A stretch of 64,000 bases of DNA from Sthenelais limicola (Eukaryota; Annelida; Polychaeta; Phyllodocida; Sigalionidae). Made by a program: the position numbers and the translations under genes. Shown here piece by piece: positions 33,641-44,060 of this stretch (its first letter is position 1; every line of letters starts with the position of its first letter). The stretch spans positions 32,308,873-32,372,872 of the forward strand of contig OW804102.1 in the NCBI GenBank assembly GCA_942159475.1. Reading direction: 5' to 3'. The notes under the pieces are model-generated. The model was not told where the DNA came from. It searched no databases and saw nothing but the letters and a program-made list of their open reading frames with translations.

Positions 33641-33955
33641 GGGAGAATAATGGAATTCCAGTCTGTGAGCAGAGTGCTGATCACCACTGTCCTGGGTGAC
33701 CCTTGATGTCCACAGGTTGACAATAACGCCAGCCAGATGCACTTCCAGACCTGCGAGCCAGCAAGTGCCATCACATTACCTAGCGCCCTAATCACATTGC
33801 CTCTACTATAATAGAGGATCCCTTCACGGCAATAATACAATAAGGCTCCCTTGTCTTACAGCTGAACGTCAACTATAGGTGCTGGACCGTATAGGACAGA
33901 CTCGCGGGGGAGAAGGGGACACGAAACTTCACTAGTGTTTCAGTTCTATCATTTC
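33641..33955. other. Unannotated DNA with weak exon-like signals
   Basis: The plus strand has TGATGTCCACAG (acceptor-like, ending near 33715) followed by a 32-codon open stretch ending in a stop near 33811. The minus strand has a Met-led hydrophobic stretch over the same bases. Both readings are too short to call. Confidence 0.15.
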
Positions 33956-34165
33956 ACCTTTTCAGAAAATATATAATCGGCAGCCTACATGTAATATATT
34001 AATCAAATTCTGCTAAACTGGGCAGAACAATTATGAATACTACGTATAGTATTGGGTTGATTAATACAAATTTGTTTAGCTATGATGAAGCTTATTCTAG
34101 GCTTCATATATTTGTCATAAACTTGAGATTATTTGAAAGGATTGACGAAAGCGAATAGTAGGCGA
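33956..34165 (+). mobile_element. Family B element, copy B3 (degraded)
   Basis: It shares TTCAGAAAAT, CGGCAGCCTACATGTAATA, AAATTCTGCTAAA, and TGAGATTATTTGAAAGGATTG with B1. The terminal TGGGTCA words are lost. Confidence 0.5.
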
Positions 34166-34258
34166 TATAGAAACTATATAGAAAACCGTTTAAATATAAT
34201 AACTCGAGTATAGTTATTATGTTGCAAGGTTATGTAATAACAATAATAATGTTCGTCC

Positions 34259-34319
34259 TAAAACTTAAGCATATTCCCATCAAGGTTCATATAGCTGGTG
34301 GAATATGCTGGAAGTTTTA
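34259..34319. other. Imperfect 61-nt hairpin
   Basis: TAAAACTT pairs with AAGTTTTA. After a 2 by 3 internal loop, GCATATTCC pairs perfectly with GGAATATGC, closing a loop of about 22 nt. The size and shape are within reach of a microRNA precursor, but the stem is short and no known microRNA is recognised. A smaller perfect pair, ATAATAACT with AGTTATTAT, lies just upstream (34196-34220). Confidence 0.3.
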
Positions 34320-34560
34320 TCAGCTACCATGGCACAAGTTTCCCTTCAACAAAAATATATATAGGCAGTACTTTCACCTAAGGTGAAACAGGTAAATTCT
34401 TTTAAGCTGAGTGCATTAGCGGGTCAGAACAGACTCCACTACATTTTATTCCTGGTCCAGACGGTGAAAATGAGTGGCGGAGGAGGAGGCTCTTGAGAGG
34501 GTCGGCCGGATGGGCAATGGTGATCACTGCTTTTATATAGGATAGGACGGGGTGGTTTGG

Positions 34561-34804
34561 TGGGTCAGGTCGCCAGTATTATGTACACATGGGTATCATT
34601 GCACTTTCGATAAATTCTGTAAAATTCTGCTAAACAATGATCCAATATTATAGGTATATTTTGTATTGGGTTGATTCAAGAGATCAGTTTTGTTGTAATG
34701 TTGAACTGTAGGCCTATTTTGAACCGCATTTTGGTTTAATTTGGGCTTTTTTGAAGGGAGGCTCTGTTGGAGGCGAATTGTACATTTTTAGTCGAATTCA
34801 CCCA
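34561..34804 (+). mobile_element. Family B element, copy B4
   Basis: It begins TGGGTCAGGTCGCCAGTATT and ends GAATTGTACATTTTTAGTCG, then AATTCACCCA. Internal TAAATTCTGTAAAATTCTGC and TTGTAATGTTGAACTGTAG match B1. Confidence 0.65.
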
Positions 34805-34938
34805 TATCTATTATTGATATTGGTATCCATTAACAGTCTCTCTATCCGATTCTGCCTTCATCTGTACCTCCTTATTTTAGCTCTAAGGTACCTCTGAGTT
34901 GTATACCTCTCCTTTCATATTCCCTCTTCTCTTCTATA

Positions 34939-34955
34939 CCCCCCCCCCCCCCCCC
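34939..34955. repeat. Poly-C run
   Basis: About 17 consecutive C, in pyrimidine-rich flanks. Confidence 0.9.
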
Positions 34956-35306
34956 AACACACACTAACTTTGATGCCTCCATCTTTTGACTTGTCTGTTG
35001 TCTGTCATTTCGGTGGTGGCTCTATTCTCTGTCTGTGTTTTTGATGTTATCTGTCTCATGCCTCTGAATCTGCATGAACAATTTTTCTCTTTGACTGTCT
35101 CTCCATCCCTTGTTCATCTCTGTCTCAATGGCTCTAGCCAACGAGGATTCTCCTTGCTCTGACCCCCATAAGAGTCGCTAAAGAAATTCCCAAATGAACC
35201 TCATATCAGTAATTATTACACCATTGAATCACAATTACCATACATGTGAGATGTTGCCCCACCTGGTGAGGACTCGTTCCACAATATTGATAAGCAAAAG
35301 GTGCAT

Positions 35307-35420
35307 AACACGTCACTACACTCTGTTTGAGACCTACTTAGAGTAAACATCAAAGCGACCCAATGGTAACCCTACGGCGAGCCACTCCAAGTAGATCTCA
35401 AATAGAGTGTAGCACACGTT
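35307..35420. repeat. 114-bp inverted repeat (foldback element)
   Basis: Left arm 35307-35343 starts AACACGTCACTACACTCTGT. Right arm 35385-35420 ends ATAGAGTGTAGCACACGTT. The arms pair over about 35 bases with few mismatches, around a loop of about 41 bp. It is probably a small non-autonomous transposon or its remnant. Confidence 0.6.
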
Positions 35421-36474
35421 TTGATGTTTTTTTCTAGAACCATCTGTTCTAAGAGTGACAGATCTTCATATATACACCAACCACAAAATTCTGCGCACAA
35501 CGGATCTAGACCCACTAAAACATCTGTTTTTAATGTTAAGGGACTTTTTTACCACGTTCACAGGTATAGATAAGGCTGCTAACTCCACTCCCTGCCTCCG
35601 CCTCCTCCTCACCCAGACACGGGGCTTTGACCTACCAGACATGTGGAATCTCTGCTTCTGATGTTTTTCCTCCAAAAAACAACTCAAAATGTTTATAAAT
35701 AGGAGAAACCTATCATAATATTCCTCTATATGACACAGTGTGTTAATTCGGGATAAGGAGTAGCCCTAGGGGCATTCAGGTGCAAGATGAATCACACTGG
35801 CAATATTCTTTTTATAGAAAACCTGTTATTCACCATAACTTTCTTCAGAGATTCGTTAGAATATGAAATGTATCGATTGGGCATTTCTCATATTTAAGAC
35901 CACACATTTTTTATATGTGAGGTCTTTCTAAAAGCATCATTGACAATCATGTTAAGAACATTATAAAGTTCTTCAGGGGAATACAAGAGTTTGAGCTTTT
36001 GAATTTTATTTGACATTAAGGGGGTTATTCATCTAAAACGCGATAAAATACCATTGGCATGAAGAGAACCCCCATTGCACCAAGATAGATGAAGAAGCCC
36101 TGGAATGTATAATATTAACAGTAGTGAAGAGATAAGGAGGAGGAGGATAAGTAAGGAGAGAAATTTGATGAGTGTAAAGTTGGCAGAGGTAAGGGTATAA
36201 GTAAACACAGCCAGGAGTGGGATGGCTGCTGGAGGTGGACCAATCCCTCATCACTCTACGCTCATTATCGCTCAGTAATCACTAGAGTATGCCAACACTA
36301 CATCCACTACACAGGTGCACAGTGAAGGTGATGTGTCCTCCATCTCAACTCAAACATATAATTAAAAGTTCCAACTTCAGGGGGAAAAGATTTCAACTTG
36401 GACATATCTGTTCTATTCTATGTGTTGACACTGAATATAGGGGCAAATGTCCTGTGTCTCTTGCCTCAACATCA
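35421..36474. other. Unannotated DNA
   Basis: Open frames at 35455-35687 exist on both strands but have no recognisable domain. Nothing else is supported. Confidence 0.3.
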
Positions 36475-36640
36475 GGGGTCCGTTGCATAACAAATCCTTA
36501 TTTAATAATATCCTTCCTTAGCTTAGTTTCCTTGTTAAGCAGCTGGTAAGGAACTTTTAAGGAAGGAATTTGATATCCAGACAATGCTACACTAGCAATT
36601 CTTAGGTGAAGTATGTGTAGCAGACTTACTACGTGGTCCT
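36475..36640 (-). mobile_element. Family C element, copy C4 (inverted)
   Basis: It begins GGGGTCCGTTGCATAACAAA, the inverse of the C1 right end. Internal CCTTGTTAAGCAGCTGGTAA, TTAAGGAAGGAATTTG and AGACAATGCTA are reverse complements of C1 words. Confidence 0.6.
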
Positions 36641-36719
36641 ATAGCTTATCTTTATAAGTATTAAGTAAGGTTTTTCCTTGTTTTTCTCTGATTAAGTGCA
36701 ATTAGTTCCAGTAATTAGA

Positions 36720-36990
36720 GGCAGACATTAGTAGGGAGGGAGACAGAACAGTGGTGATAGGAGAGAAAGGAGGATAGAATAATTAGGATATTGTACTGTA
36801 TGAAATAAAGAAGGAAGAGAAGAGAATAGATATAGAGAAGCAGAAAAAGAGAGGGGGAGAGAGAAGGAACTGAGAGAGAGAAGAGTGAGAGAAGAGAAAG
36901 AGATACTATAGAGAGAGGAAGAGGAGGGGGATGGGAATGAAAAAGAGGATTGGAAAGAGATAAAGAAAAAGGAGGTAGAAGAAAATGCAT
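36720..36990. repeat. Purine-rich GA/GAA tract
   Basis: A looser purine-rich region than the other GA tracts, with AGAGAGAGAAGAGTGAGAG-like units. Confidence 0.75.
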
Positions 36991-37307
36991 TACACGAAAA
37001 TTACGAACAACAAAGAGCAAAAAAGGCAGACTTCAGTATTTCCAAGGCATAAGGTTTTAAAAGATTTGCAAAGTTGCTGAAGAAAGAGGGTGGAGTGAAA
37101 CTATAGCAGGGAGAGATAGACCGGGTGCGTAGACTATAGATCGCGATGCTAATCAGAAGTATATGGTGTGTGTGATGTATGGATGGTATGAAATGTCTCT
37201 GATTTCAAGGACACGTGAGGAAAAGTAAATAAATGTTGGGCCATCTGTGAGGCATGATGGGCGAATATGAGAGCCTGTGATCAGTGAGGGGTGGTATATG
37301 GGAAGTA

Positions 37308-37341
37308 GGGGGGGGGGCTAGGTGGGGGGGGGGGGGGGGGG
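37308..37341. repeat. Two poly-G runs
   Basis: A run of 10 G (37308-37317), then CTAGGT, then a run of 18 G (37324-37341). G-quadruplex potential is high. Confidence 0.9.
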
Positions 37342-37440
37342 TTAGAAACCCTCAAGTAGGTAAAGGGGAGGGGGAAGGAGCATGTCCGAAATATTCATAG
37401 GACTGCGTCAGAAACATATCAAAGATGCATTCTAAAGATG

Positions 37441-37585
37441 TTCTTCTTTTTTCCGTTATTTTCCTGCCGATTTGAAAGTTATTTGACCGAAATTGTGGAC
37501 AGATTTCACTCTGTTGTTTTAGCTGCAGGGCTTTATAAATGTTTACATATTTCGGTGGCCCGCCGAAATTCTTTCCTATTATGGG
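37441..37585 (+). repeat. Family E dispersed repeat, copy E1
   Basis: The core GATTTGAAAGTTATTTGACC, then GAAATTGTGGACAGATTTCA and CTCTGTTGTTTTAGCTGCA, parallels 38698-38800, 50076-50185 and 57080-57230. A hairpin TTTCGG...CCGAAA (37550-37568) matches a variant hairpin in E4. Confidence 0.45.
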
Positions 37586-37600
37586 ACAATGTAGGCTAAT

Positions 37601-38175
37601 AACAACGAGAAAGCGTTGGCAGAGTAATAAACTGAATCAGTGAGGTCACTTGCAAGAAATGGAGGGAGAAAAAGAAGGGGAAAAGGGATGAGAAAAGAAT
37701 AAGAGAACACAAAATAGAAGTAAAAGAAGAACCCAACTACAGTATACTGCTTTTGTAGTTAAACCCTATATAGCTGCAAATCCGTCCTACACCATGCACC
37801 CCCACCCCGCTTTATCCACATCATGCATTCCCCAATATCTCTTTACCCCAGATCCAAGGTAACCACACCATAGCAACCATTGAAAGGTGTTGATCATCCC
37901 ATAAGTTGCGGCCATAAATAAAACAAATTGTAAGAGTAAGGTCAAGGGTCAACTCAGGCGGGCAGATTTAAGGAGTGTGATCCTGGCCTGTGACTCACTC
38001 TCTCCTCACCAGAGGGTGTCCATCTCAAAGGGGGCTCTTTATGAAGCCCCTTCAGCGCCCCAAGTGTTTGATTTATCCCCTAACGCTGCCCCTTAAATCT
38101 AGCCTGAAATTAGATACACTATACGAGGGTTTGATAATATCATGTGCACTGGACTCCTCCGGTTAGATTCTCTAC
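37601..38175. other. Unannotated DNA
   Basis: An acceptor-like CTCTCTCCTCACCAG lies near 38001-38015 without a following convincing exon. Nothing else is supported. Confidence 0.3.
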
Positions 38176-38394
38176 ATATGTGAAGTCGCCAGAAAATGTA
38201 CAATTCGTCTCCACCAATCCTCTCAAATAACTCAAATTGATAATCAGAAATGAGGATCAAAATACAGTTCAACGTAGCCAAACACATCGTTTGAATCAAT
38301 CCAATACTAGTATAGATCATTTGTCAGCCTAATTTAACTGATTTTACTAAATGTGTAGAGCTTCCGACTGTAGATTTTCTGACGGTCTGACCCA
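38176..38394 (-). mobile_element. Family B element, copy B5 (inverted)
   Basis: GTCGCCAGAAAATGTACAAT near the left end and TTTTCTGACGGTCTGACCCA at the right end form the family B terminal repeats. Internal words are reverse complements of B1. Confidence 0.65.
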
Positions 38395-38697
38395 TGTTTG
38401 TCCTCTCCCCCTATTATCGTCTATCCATGGTTTACAATTCATAATTTTAATAATTAATATCATCAACAAATATTGGTAATATCTACATGCAAAAATATAA
38501 CCAAGTACTCACCAAAATACCCAGCAGTATACATGTAGAGTCAAAGGCGAAAGAACTTACCTATAAAGAAAACAAAAATATTTGTTAGATTTTACATACA
38601 GAATAGTTATATAATACACACAGAATATACCAACATTAGTGAGGAACAAATGGACCCATATTAATGCTCAATTAATACCGATAACAAATTTAAGATT

Positions 38698-38800
38698 TTC
38701 TTCTTTGGGGTTGTTATTTTTCTACTCATCAGAAAGCCAATTGGCCCAAATTGTGTAAGATTTCACCCTGGTATTGTTGCTGCAAGATTCTTTTTGTCAT
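38698..38800 (+). repeat. Family E repeat, copy E2 (partial)
   Basis: It shares TTTTCTACTCATCAGAAAGC, AATTGGCCCAAATTGTGTAA and GATTTCACCCTGGTATTGTT with the E1 and E3 order of words. Confidence 0.4.
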
Positions 38801-38805
38801 AACAG

Positions 38806-39045
38806 ATGAAAATACAGCTTTATGCTGTCCTGACGATTATTGGATGTATTACATGTATGCATAACGTACAAATGGCTAGGAATAGGGCCTTCCACTGTAA
38901 AAGAATTAAGGATGACCATGTATATGGTAGCCCTACAGAATGGCAGTACGAAAAGGGCTTCCCATGCCGGTTAATCCCTAGGCAAGGGATTTGCCCATGC
39001 CACAAAGTTTATTACTTAGGGATACTAGCGTACCCCAAAGGGTAG
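38806..39045 (+). other. Open frame resembling a short secreted Cys-containing peptide (hypothetical)
   Basis: A 79-codon frame begins immediately after an acceptor-like TTTTTGTCATAACAG. It starts Met-Lys with a hydrophobic stretch to about residue 20, followed by four Cys residues in the rest. That layout is signal-peptide-like. Against a gene call, the preceding sequence is a family E repeat, an equally long frame runs on the other strand, and no family is recognised. Confidence 0.15.
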
Positions 39046-39848
39046 TTGAAGCATACAGTAATTTAGGAGCAGGATGGTGAATGCTGTGCACAGCAAGTGT
39101 GAGAAGAACATGTTTGCAGGACCGATAGGAGGGAATTTATGTGGCCATGTAGTATAAGGGTTGGGTGGATACCCTAGCTTACTTAACTTACCCCAGCCCC
39201 TCTACTAGTCACCCTGCCAGGGTAATTTATACCTGTTACTACAACATTGCATTAGGGGCGCTGGATGGAGAGAAGGATCAAAGAGGTTCCAGCGCCCCAG
39301 ATAATATTAAAATCCTGGAATTTCAATAATCAATATCTGGTATAGATTATAATCTCAATTTTTATTCAGAACTCTGATATAATGTAAATTCGATAGATGT
39401 GTTATATTCAGAGAGGAGTTGTGATGATAATATTTCTGTGCCACAATGTACCCATAACAAAAGATAGACTATAGCACATCCACCCTTCAATAAATGAGGT
39501 ACAGTTGGTGCACTGATCGGTAGTAATGTATGGACTGGAAGAGATGGGAAACGTGGGATATTTAAGAGAAATAGATTTGAACGAGGACAACTTGTCATCA
39601 GAGAAATGCTCAAAGCGCGCTTATAACAAAGTCTCATTACGTTTTCAGAGTCAATTTCAAATTATGGTAACTCCGGAACCAAGAAGGCGCCTCGCTCTCT
39701 CTTTAATGCCACTTCTAAAATCCATGATCTCACCCCATTTTCTTTTCCCAATTATCTTCCCCGCCCCACTCCACCTCTCTCTCATTTAGACTTATTTGTC
39801 TTATTGACTTGTAGCTACTGCAAAGAACCACTATTATTAGTTCATGGA
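39046..39848. other. Unannotated DNA
   Basis: No supported feature. GCGCC-containing words near 39248 and 39292 (GGGGCGCTGGATGG and CCAGCGCCCC) form an inverted pair. Confidence 0.35.
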
Positions 39849-40044
39849 TGGGCTAGGTCGTCAGAAATAAGCCAAAATTACGACAGAAATGAGATACAAC
39901 GCAAGATATCGTTTGAATCAACACATATCCAAATATACTCAGATAAACCTGCAATGTATCATTTTCCAGCCAGATTTAACATTACAATTTACAAAATACG
40001 TAGATCTTTCCATTTGTACATGTATTTTCTGACGATCTGACCCA
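39849..40044 (-). mobile_element. Family B element, copy B6 (inverted)
   Basis: It has ends TGGGCTAGGTCGTCAGAAA and TTTTCTGACGATCTGACCCA. Internal ATCGTTTGAATCAACACATA matches B5 in orientation. Confidence 0.6.
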
Positions 40045-40088
40045 CATATGTGCATCATAACAATCTCTATTTTTGCTCCTCGATCCCG

Positions 40089-40101
40089 CCCCCCCCCCCC
40101 C
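40089..40101. repeat. Poly-C run
   Basis: About 13 consecutive C. Confidence 0.85.
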
Positions 40102-40144
40102 ACCTCTCCCTACCTCGTCCATTTCCCCCAAACCCCATTCCGCC

Positions 40145-40435
40145 AACACTGACAGACAGCCACGTGAAAAATGTTTGCCCTACAGATAAGGCAATGGGGC
40201 GAATCTTCCTCCTGCGAGAGCAGTTGTGAGGTCATCAACTGTTGTCGCGACAACGCTCACACTCTCCGCCATGCGCCATGATGGAAAAGCAGCCAATCAG
40301 ATGTGAGCGAAGGACTTTTTACTGCCTGCTACCATTTGTCTCCCTCCGCCGCATTATGTAGCCACATTATTGACACTTGGGGGCGAAAAGGCGCCCCCAA
40401 GGGGACTCGGAACAAATGTCAGAAGTGCGGGGAGG
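40145..40435. promoter_or_regulatory. GC-richer promoter candidate with CCAAT box and perfect palindromes
   Basis: It contains the perfect palindrome GTTGTCGCGACAAC (40241-40254), a consensus NF-Y site (CCAATCAG, near 40292), YY1-like CGCCATGCGCCATGATGG near 40266-40284, and CTTGGGGGCG (40376-40385) exactly inverted as CGCCCCCAAG (40392-40401) around AAAAGG. CpG and GC are well above the flanks. No exon was found nearby. Confidence 0.35.
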
Positions 40436-41317
40436 GGGGGGGGGGGGCAGGGAGGGGGAATATTCGATTTTGACATTTGTAAGGGATTCAGGAATTTCTA
40501 GGAAACTTTCCGTCCTCCTGGCATAAAGTAACTGATGCCATTTAAGTTAAAAGAAAGATATATGAAGAAAAAGATCTGAACCAGTTTTGCATCCATATTA
40601 GCGAAAGAGTTGGGTAGCCTGTGGCATGAATTCAATTGCAGCTACACTTAAAAACCAGAATGTCTATGCTACAAGATCTACTTGGTATAAAGACTCAGTT
40701 CAATCCTATTGCCACCTGTATAGCTGGTAAACGACACGGATTGTAATGTGTTGCTCAAGAGATAGCATTAAATTATAATTTCTGAGGATTTGCATCCTAA
40801 GCCGACTCCAGCCAAGGCCTTTTCTCACAAAAGGAAGAACAAAATAAATAACTTGGGATTTGCAGCGGCTGAGCCCCCTAAGCCAACTCCAGCCACTGGC
40901 ATCTTTCCTCACAACCATTATTTAATTTATGTCAAGCTGTCAAGACATGGACTTTTTCTTCTTATTGATCTCCACCCTAAACCTATTCCTTACCGCCGCC
41001 ACATGCCCATTTTAATTCACATAATGGATGTTTAGAGAGAAAAAGTACTCGCCTCAAATGTCTCATAAGTCATTTTAATTTCCCATGTCTTCCCTGCGTG
41101 GCAATCATTGAGTAACATTTTATTCATAAGGAGAACGGGGGTACTAATGTAGGGACGGGTGGGCGAGGAAAATATGGGTACAAGCAATTTTACTTTGAAC
41201 CCATAGCAAGGCAAGAAAACGCTTTGATATAACGCAGAGCTAAACGGCGACGTCTTAAACCAGGAGGCTAAATGCCAGCTATGTTTTCACAAAGAAGGAG
41301 GCAATGAATAAAGCATG
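40436..41317. other. Unannotated DNA
   Basis: A degenerate direct repeat (CCTAAGCCGACTCCAGCCAA near 40796 and CCTAAGCCAACTCCAGCCAC near 40877, about 81 bp apart) is the only structure seen. Confidence 0.4.
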
Positions 41318-41413
41318 AGTAGGTGGCCTAATGGGATTATAATGGCATTTTGCCGTTTGGAGTGAGAGGCTTTCCCTCAGTTTGAAGGGACTCTCAATTC
41401 TGAGCTTAGACTG
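41318..41413 (-). mobile_element. Family A element, copy A5 (inverted, half copy, subfamily II)
   Basis: It contains GGCCTAATGGGATTATAATG, GAGAGGCTTTCCCTCAGTTT and the terminus CTGAGCTTAGACTG, all reverse complements of the left half of family A. Confidence 0.6.
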
Positions 41414-41749
41414 TACTATCCCAGACGCTTACCAAGCAGTGAACTAGGGAAATGGTAACCTGCATGATAAAGAAATCATAGAAGACACAAGTACAGAAAG
41501 GTTACCCCCGTTTCCTACCCAATCAATACTGCCAAATAAGGTGAAATTGATGATTTGGGGTCTTTAAACATGGGGTGGGAAGTAATTCAGAAATAACTCC
41601 CGACCTTGGCATGGGATTGAGTGAGGGATGTCACTGAGGCTAGGCAAGGGATGATGGGGTACTTAGGATGTGAAGCATGGGGTGAAGTGGCAATAATATG
41701 ATGGGAGAAATGCAGGACAGGGTGAGGGGGGATGGTGGCGAGTCATCAT
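41414..41749. other. Unannotated DNA
   Basis: No supported feature. Confidence 0.4.
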
Positions 41750-41950
41750 AACATAGGGGGAGGGGGCAGGGGGAAAGAGCTATAGCTATAGGGACGGGGG
41801 AAGTAGAGGAAGAAAGGGGAGAGAACGGGAGGGGCCGGGAGAGAAAGAGAGGGGAGGGAGAGGGGGAATAAGAGAAAGGGGGGGGGGGTAAGAAGGAGAG
41901 GAGACAGAAAATAGAGAGAGGGGGAGAGAAAGAGAGTGAGAGAGGGGATA
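41750..41950. repeat. Purine-rich GA/G tract
   Basis: GGGGGAGGGGGCAGGGGGAAAG through AGAGAGGGGGAGAG-like units. Frames through it are artefacts. Confidence 0.85.
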
Positions 41951-42873
41951 GATATATAAATCATACCTAACTCTTTCTTACATAAATATGACAACAATTA
42001 TAAAAGAACAGGGGGGTTACCTTATTTTATTTCTGATGGTATATTTTGGCAATCCCTATGGCCTAAGGAACAAACCATTAGCAATTATATATTCCGTATG
42101 TTTCCTCAGTAAAGAACTAAATGGAATTGTATGATACTTTCTTTATAATTTGGCCCATATTATTTGTCAAACTCAATTGACAATATAGTATCTTTAAGAA
42201 ATGTTGCCTCAATTCCAAATTTCAAATAGGAGGGAGCAGAATGAGTGTGAGAGAGACCAAGAGAGCAGAAGCCAGAAGAAAAGAGGACCAGAGAATGGTA
42301 GATGTAATTGAGCAAAAACAGAAAAGCCAGAAAAAGAAAAAGAGTTTGAGTGAGATAGGAGAGGAAGGAAAGCAGATCATGGAATCACCTTAGAGTAAAA
42401 GACTTTAATTTCCGGATAACGGAGGATGGAAAAATATCATGCAAATACCACAGCGGAAAACTTTCCTTCACTACCAACCGAAATTCTGGCCAGGAAAAAA
42501 AACTAAATCAAGAAAGGATGCAGATAGATCGGTCATACGAAACCAAAATAAGTAGGTACCACAGCAGATAAAAGATGAGGAGATGCAATGGAGAGTGAGA
42601 GAAGAGAGAGAGAGAGCCAGTGGTGGTGGGAAAGATTATAGACATAAGCATATGGGACGGAGTGGGATAAAGTGGCCCTTTGAGGTAGAAGGAGGAGAGG
42701 AAAGAGGTTCTAATATGGCCCTGGGGTGGAATACACAGAGATGGAGAGGGTGAGTGAGATATGGCCTTTCTGGTGGGGAGCCCGACACTGAGAGAAACAC
42801 AGTACAGGAAGGGGGGCTAAGGGACCGGCATTCCCAAGGCCGCGACAATAATGTTTATGTAATTTATGTTAGG
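41951..42873. other. Unannotated DNA, purine-biased
   Basis: A further small GA tract lies at about 42592-42617. No gene is supported. Confidence 0.35.
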
Positions 42874-43029
42874 CAGTCTAGTTTTAACAATTCAGCCCAG
42901 GCTCAGAGCTCAGAGTCCCTCCAAACTGAGGGACAGCCTCTAGCTCCAAACCACAAAATGTCATTATATTCCAATTAAGACGTCTATACTCGAGGGCCAG
43001 GAAAGCCATTAGCACAGTAGCCTAGACTG
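42874..43029 (+). mobile_element. Family A element, copy A6 (internally deleted, subfamily II)
   Basis: It has termini CAGTCTAG and CCTAGACTG, with AGTCCCTCCAAACTGAGGG and CAGGAAAGCCATTAGC internally. The segment between the terminus and CTCAGAG is disturbed by extra bases, and the right part lacks the ATTCTTATCTGATCT block. Confidence 0.6.
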
Positions 43030-43632
43030 ATTTTCCTGATAATTTGTTGTCATTTAAAAACAAATAGCTCTGGAAAGTGGACAGGGGAGAATCCCTCTAT
43101 GCCTCGAGGCCCGTTCCTATTGTGTTTTCAATATCATCTGTTTTTATTTTCACCGTCTACTGTTTCCCTTCTTTGTATCTGCATATTTGTCACCAATATT
43201 CATAAGCGTGCATTCACATATTAATTTGAAAACGTGTTGATGATCGCAGGACATGAAATACAAGTTCTATAATTATAGCTCTGACCTTTTTATTAATCAG
43301 GCTCTGGCCGATAGGTGAAAAAGTGGCAAAGGTGTCACATTCCAGCATGCCGGCGCAGAGTAATATTACTCTGAGATGCTAGGTATGAGAAAATGTGTCA
43401 TCAGGAATTCGATGAGTGTATTGCAATATTCGCCCCCCCCCCCGACCCCTCACAACCCCCACCCTCAGGGATCTGCAGCATGAAGTGAAGCCAGTGGCAG
43501 AAATGTCGGCATCAAAACACATCAGCAGCAGGCGATATTAGCCACCTGGTGGTGACACACAGAAACCCTGAGATTAGGTCATGTGGGGGCAGTAAACATG
43601 AGCATGTTATAGTACTAGTGCATATAAATACG
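43030..43632. other. Unannotated DNA with a poly-C run
   Basis: A C run lies at 43433-43443. Nothing else is supported. Confidence 0.4.
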
Positions 43633-44060
43633 AGTAGGGAGTGTGGGGGAAGGGAGGGGGAGAGGGGAGGGAGAAGGGAGGAGGGGAGAGAGGGGAGGGA
43701 GGAGGAGTGAGTGAGTGATATTGGTTGCTTTACGCCCTTATCAACACATTTAATATGGTTATATCAAGGGCGGGAGAGCTGAGAGGGAGGCAGTTTATGA
43801 TCATACACAGGAAATAGAGATAGAGAGGAAGGGAGAGAGAGAGACAGAGAAAAAGAGACAGAAAGGCACTTTATGGTCATACCCAGGACCATGGGAGGGA
43901 GGAGGGGGGAGAAGGGAGGAGGGAAGGAAGGGAAGGGGAGAAGGGAAGGACGGAGGGAAGGAAAGGTAGGATGAAGAGGGAGGAAAGGAGGGAAAGGGAA
44001 GGGGGAGGGAGGGAGAGAAGTGAGGGGGAGGGGGAGGAGCAACAAGAAAGAGATGAGATG
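43633..44060. repeat. GGGA/GGAA purine-rich region
   Basis: Nearly continuous purine-rich sequence interrupted by the D2 repeat head (43704-43765) and two short ATGATCATAC or ATGGTCATAC words. All long frames here come from the repeat. Confidence 0.85.
43704..43765 (+). repeat. Mollusc-type SINE-like repeat head, copy D2
   Basis: GAGTGAGTGAGTGATATTGG is followed by TTGCTTTACGCCCTTATCAA and CACATTTAATATGG, near-identical to 13931-14000. A TTATATCAAGGGCGGG then follows. Confidence 0.55.

Noticed and set aside
33194..33840. Minus-strand frames of 118 and 182 codons with a possible signal-like start
   Set aside because: Most of their length is the GA/CT tract. The short non-repeat part has no convincing splice context in either direction.
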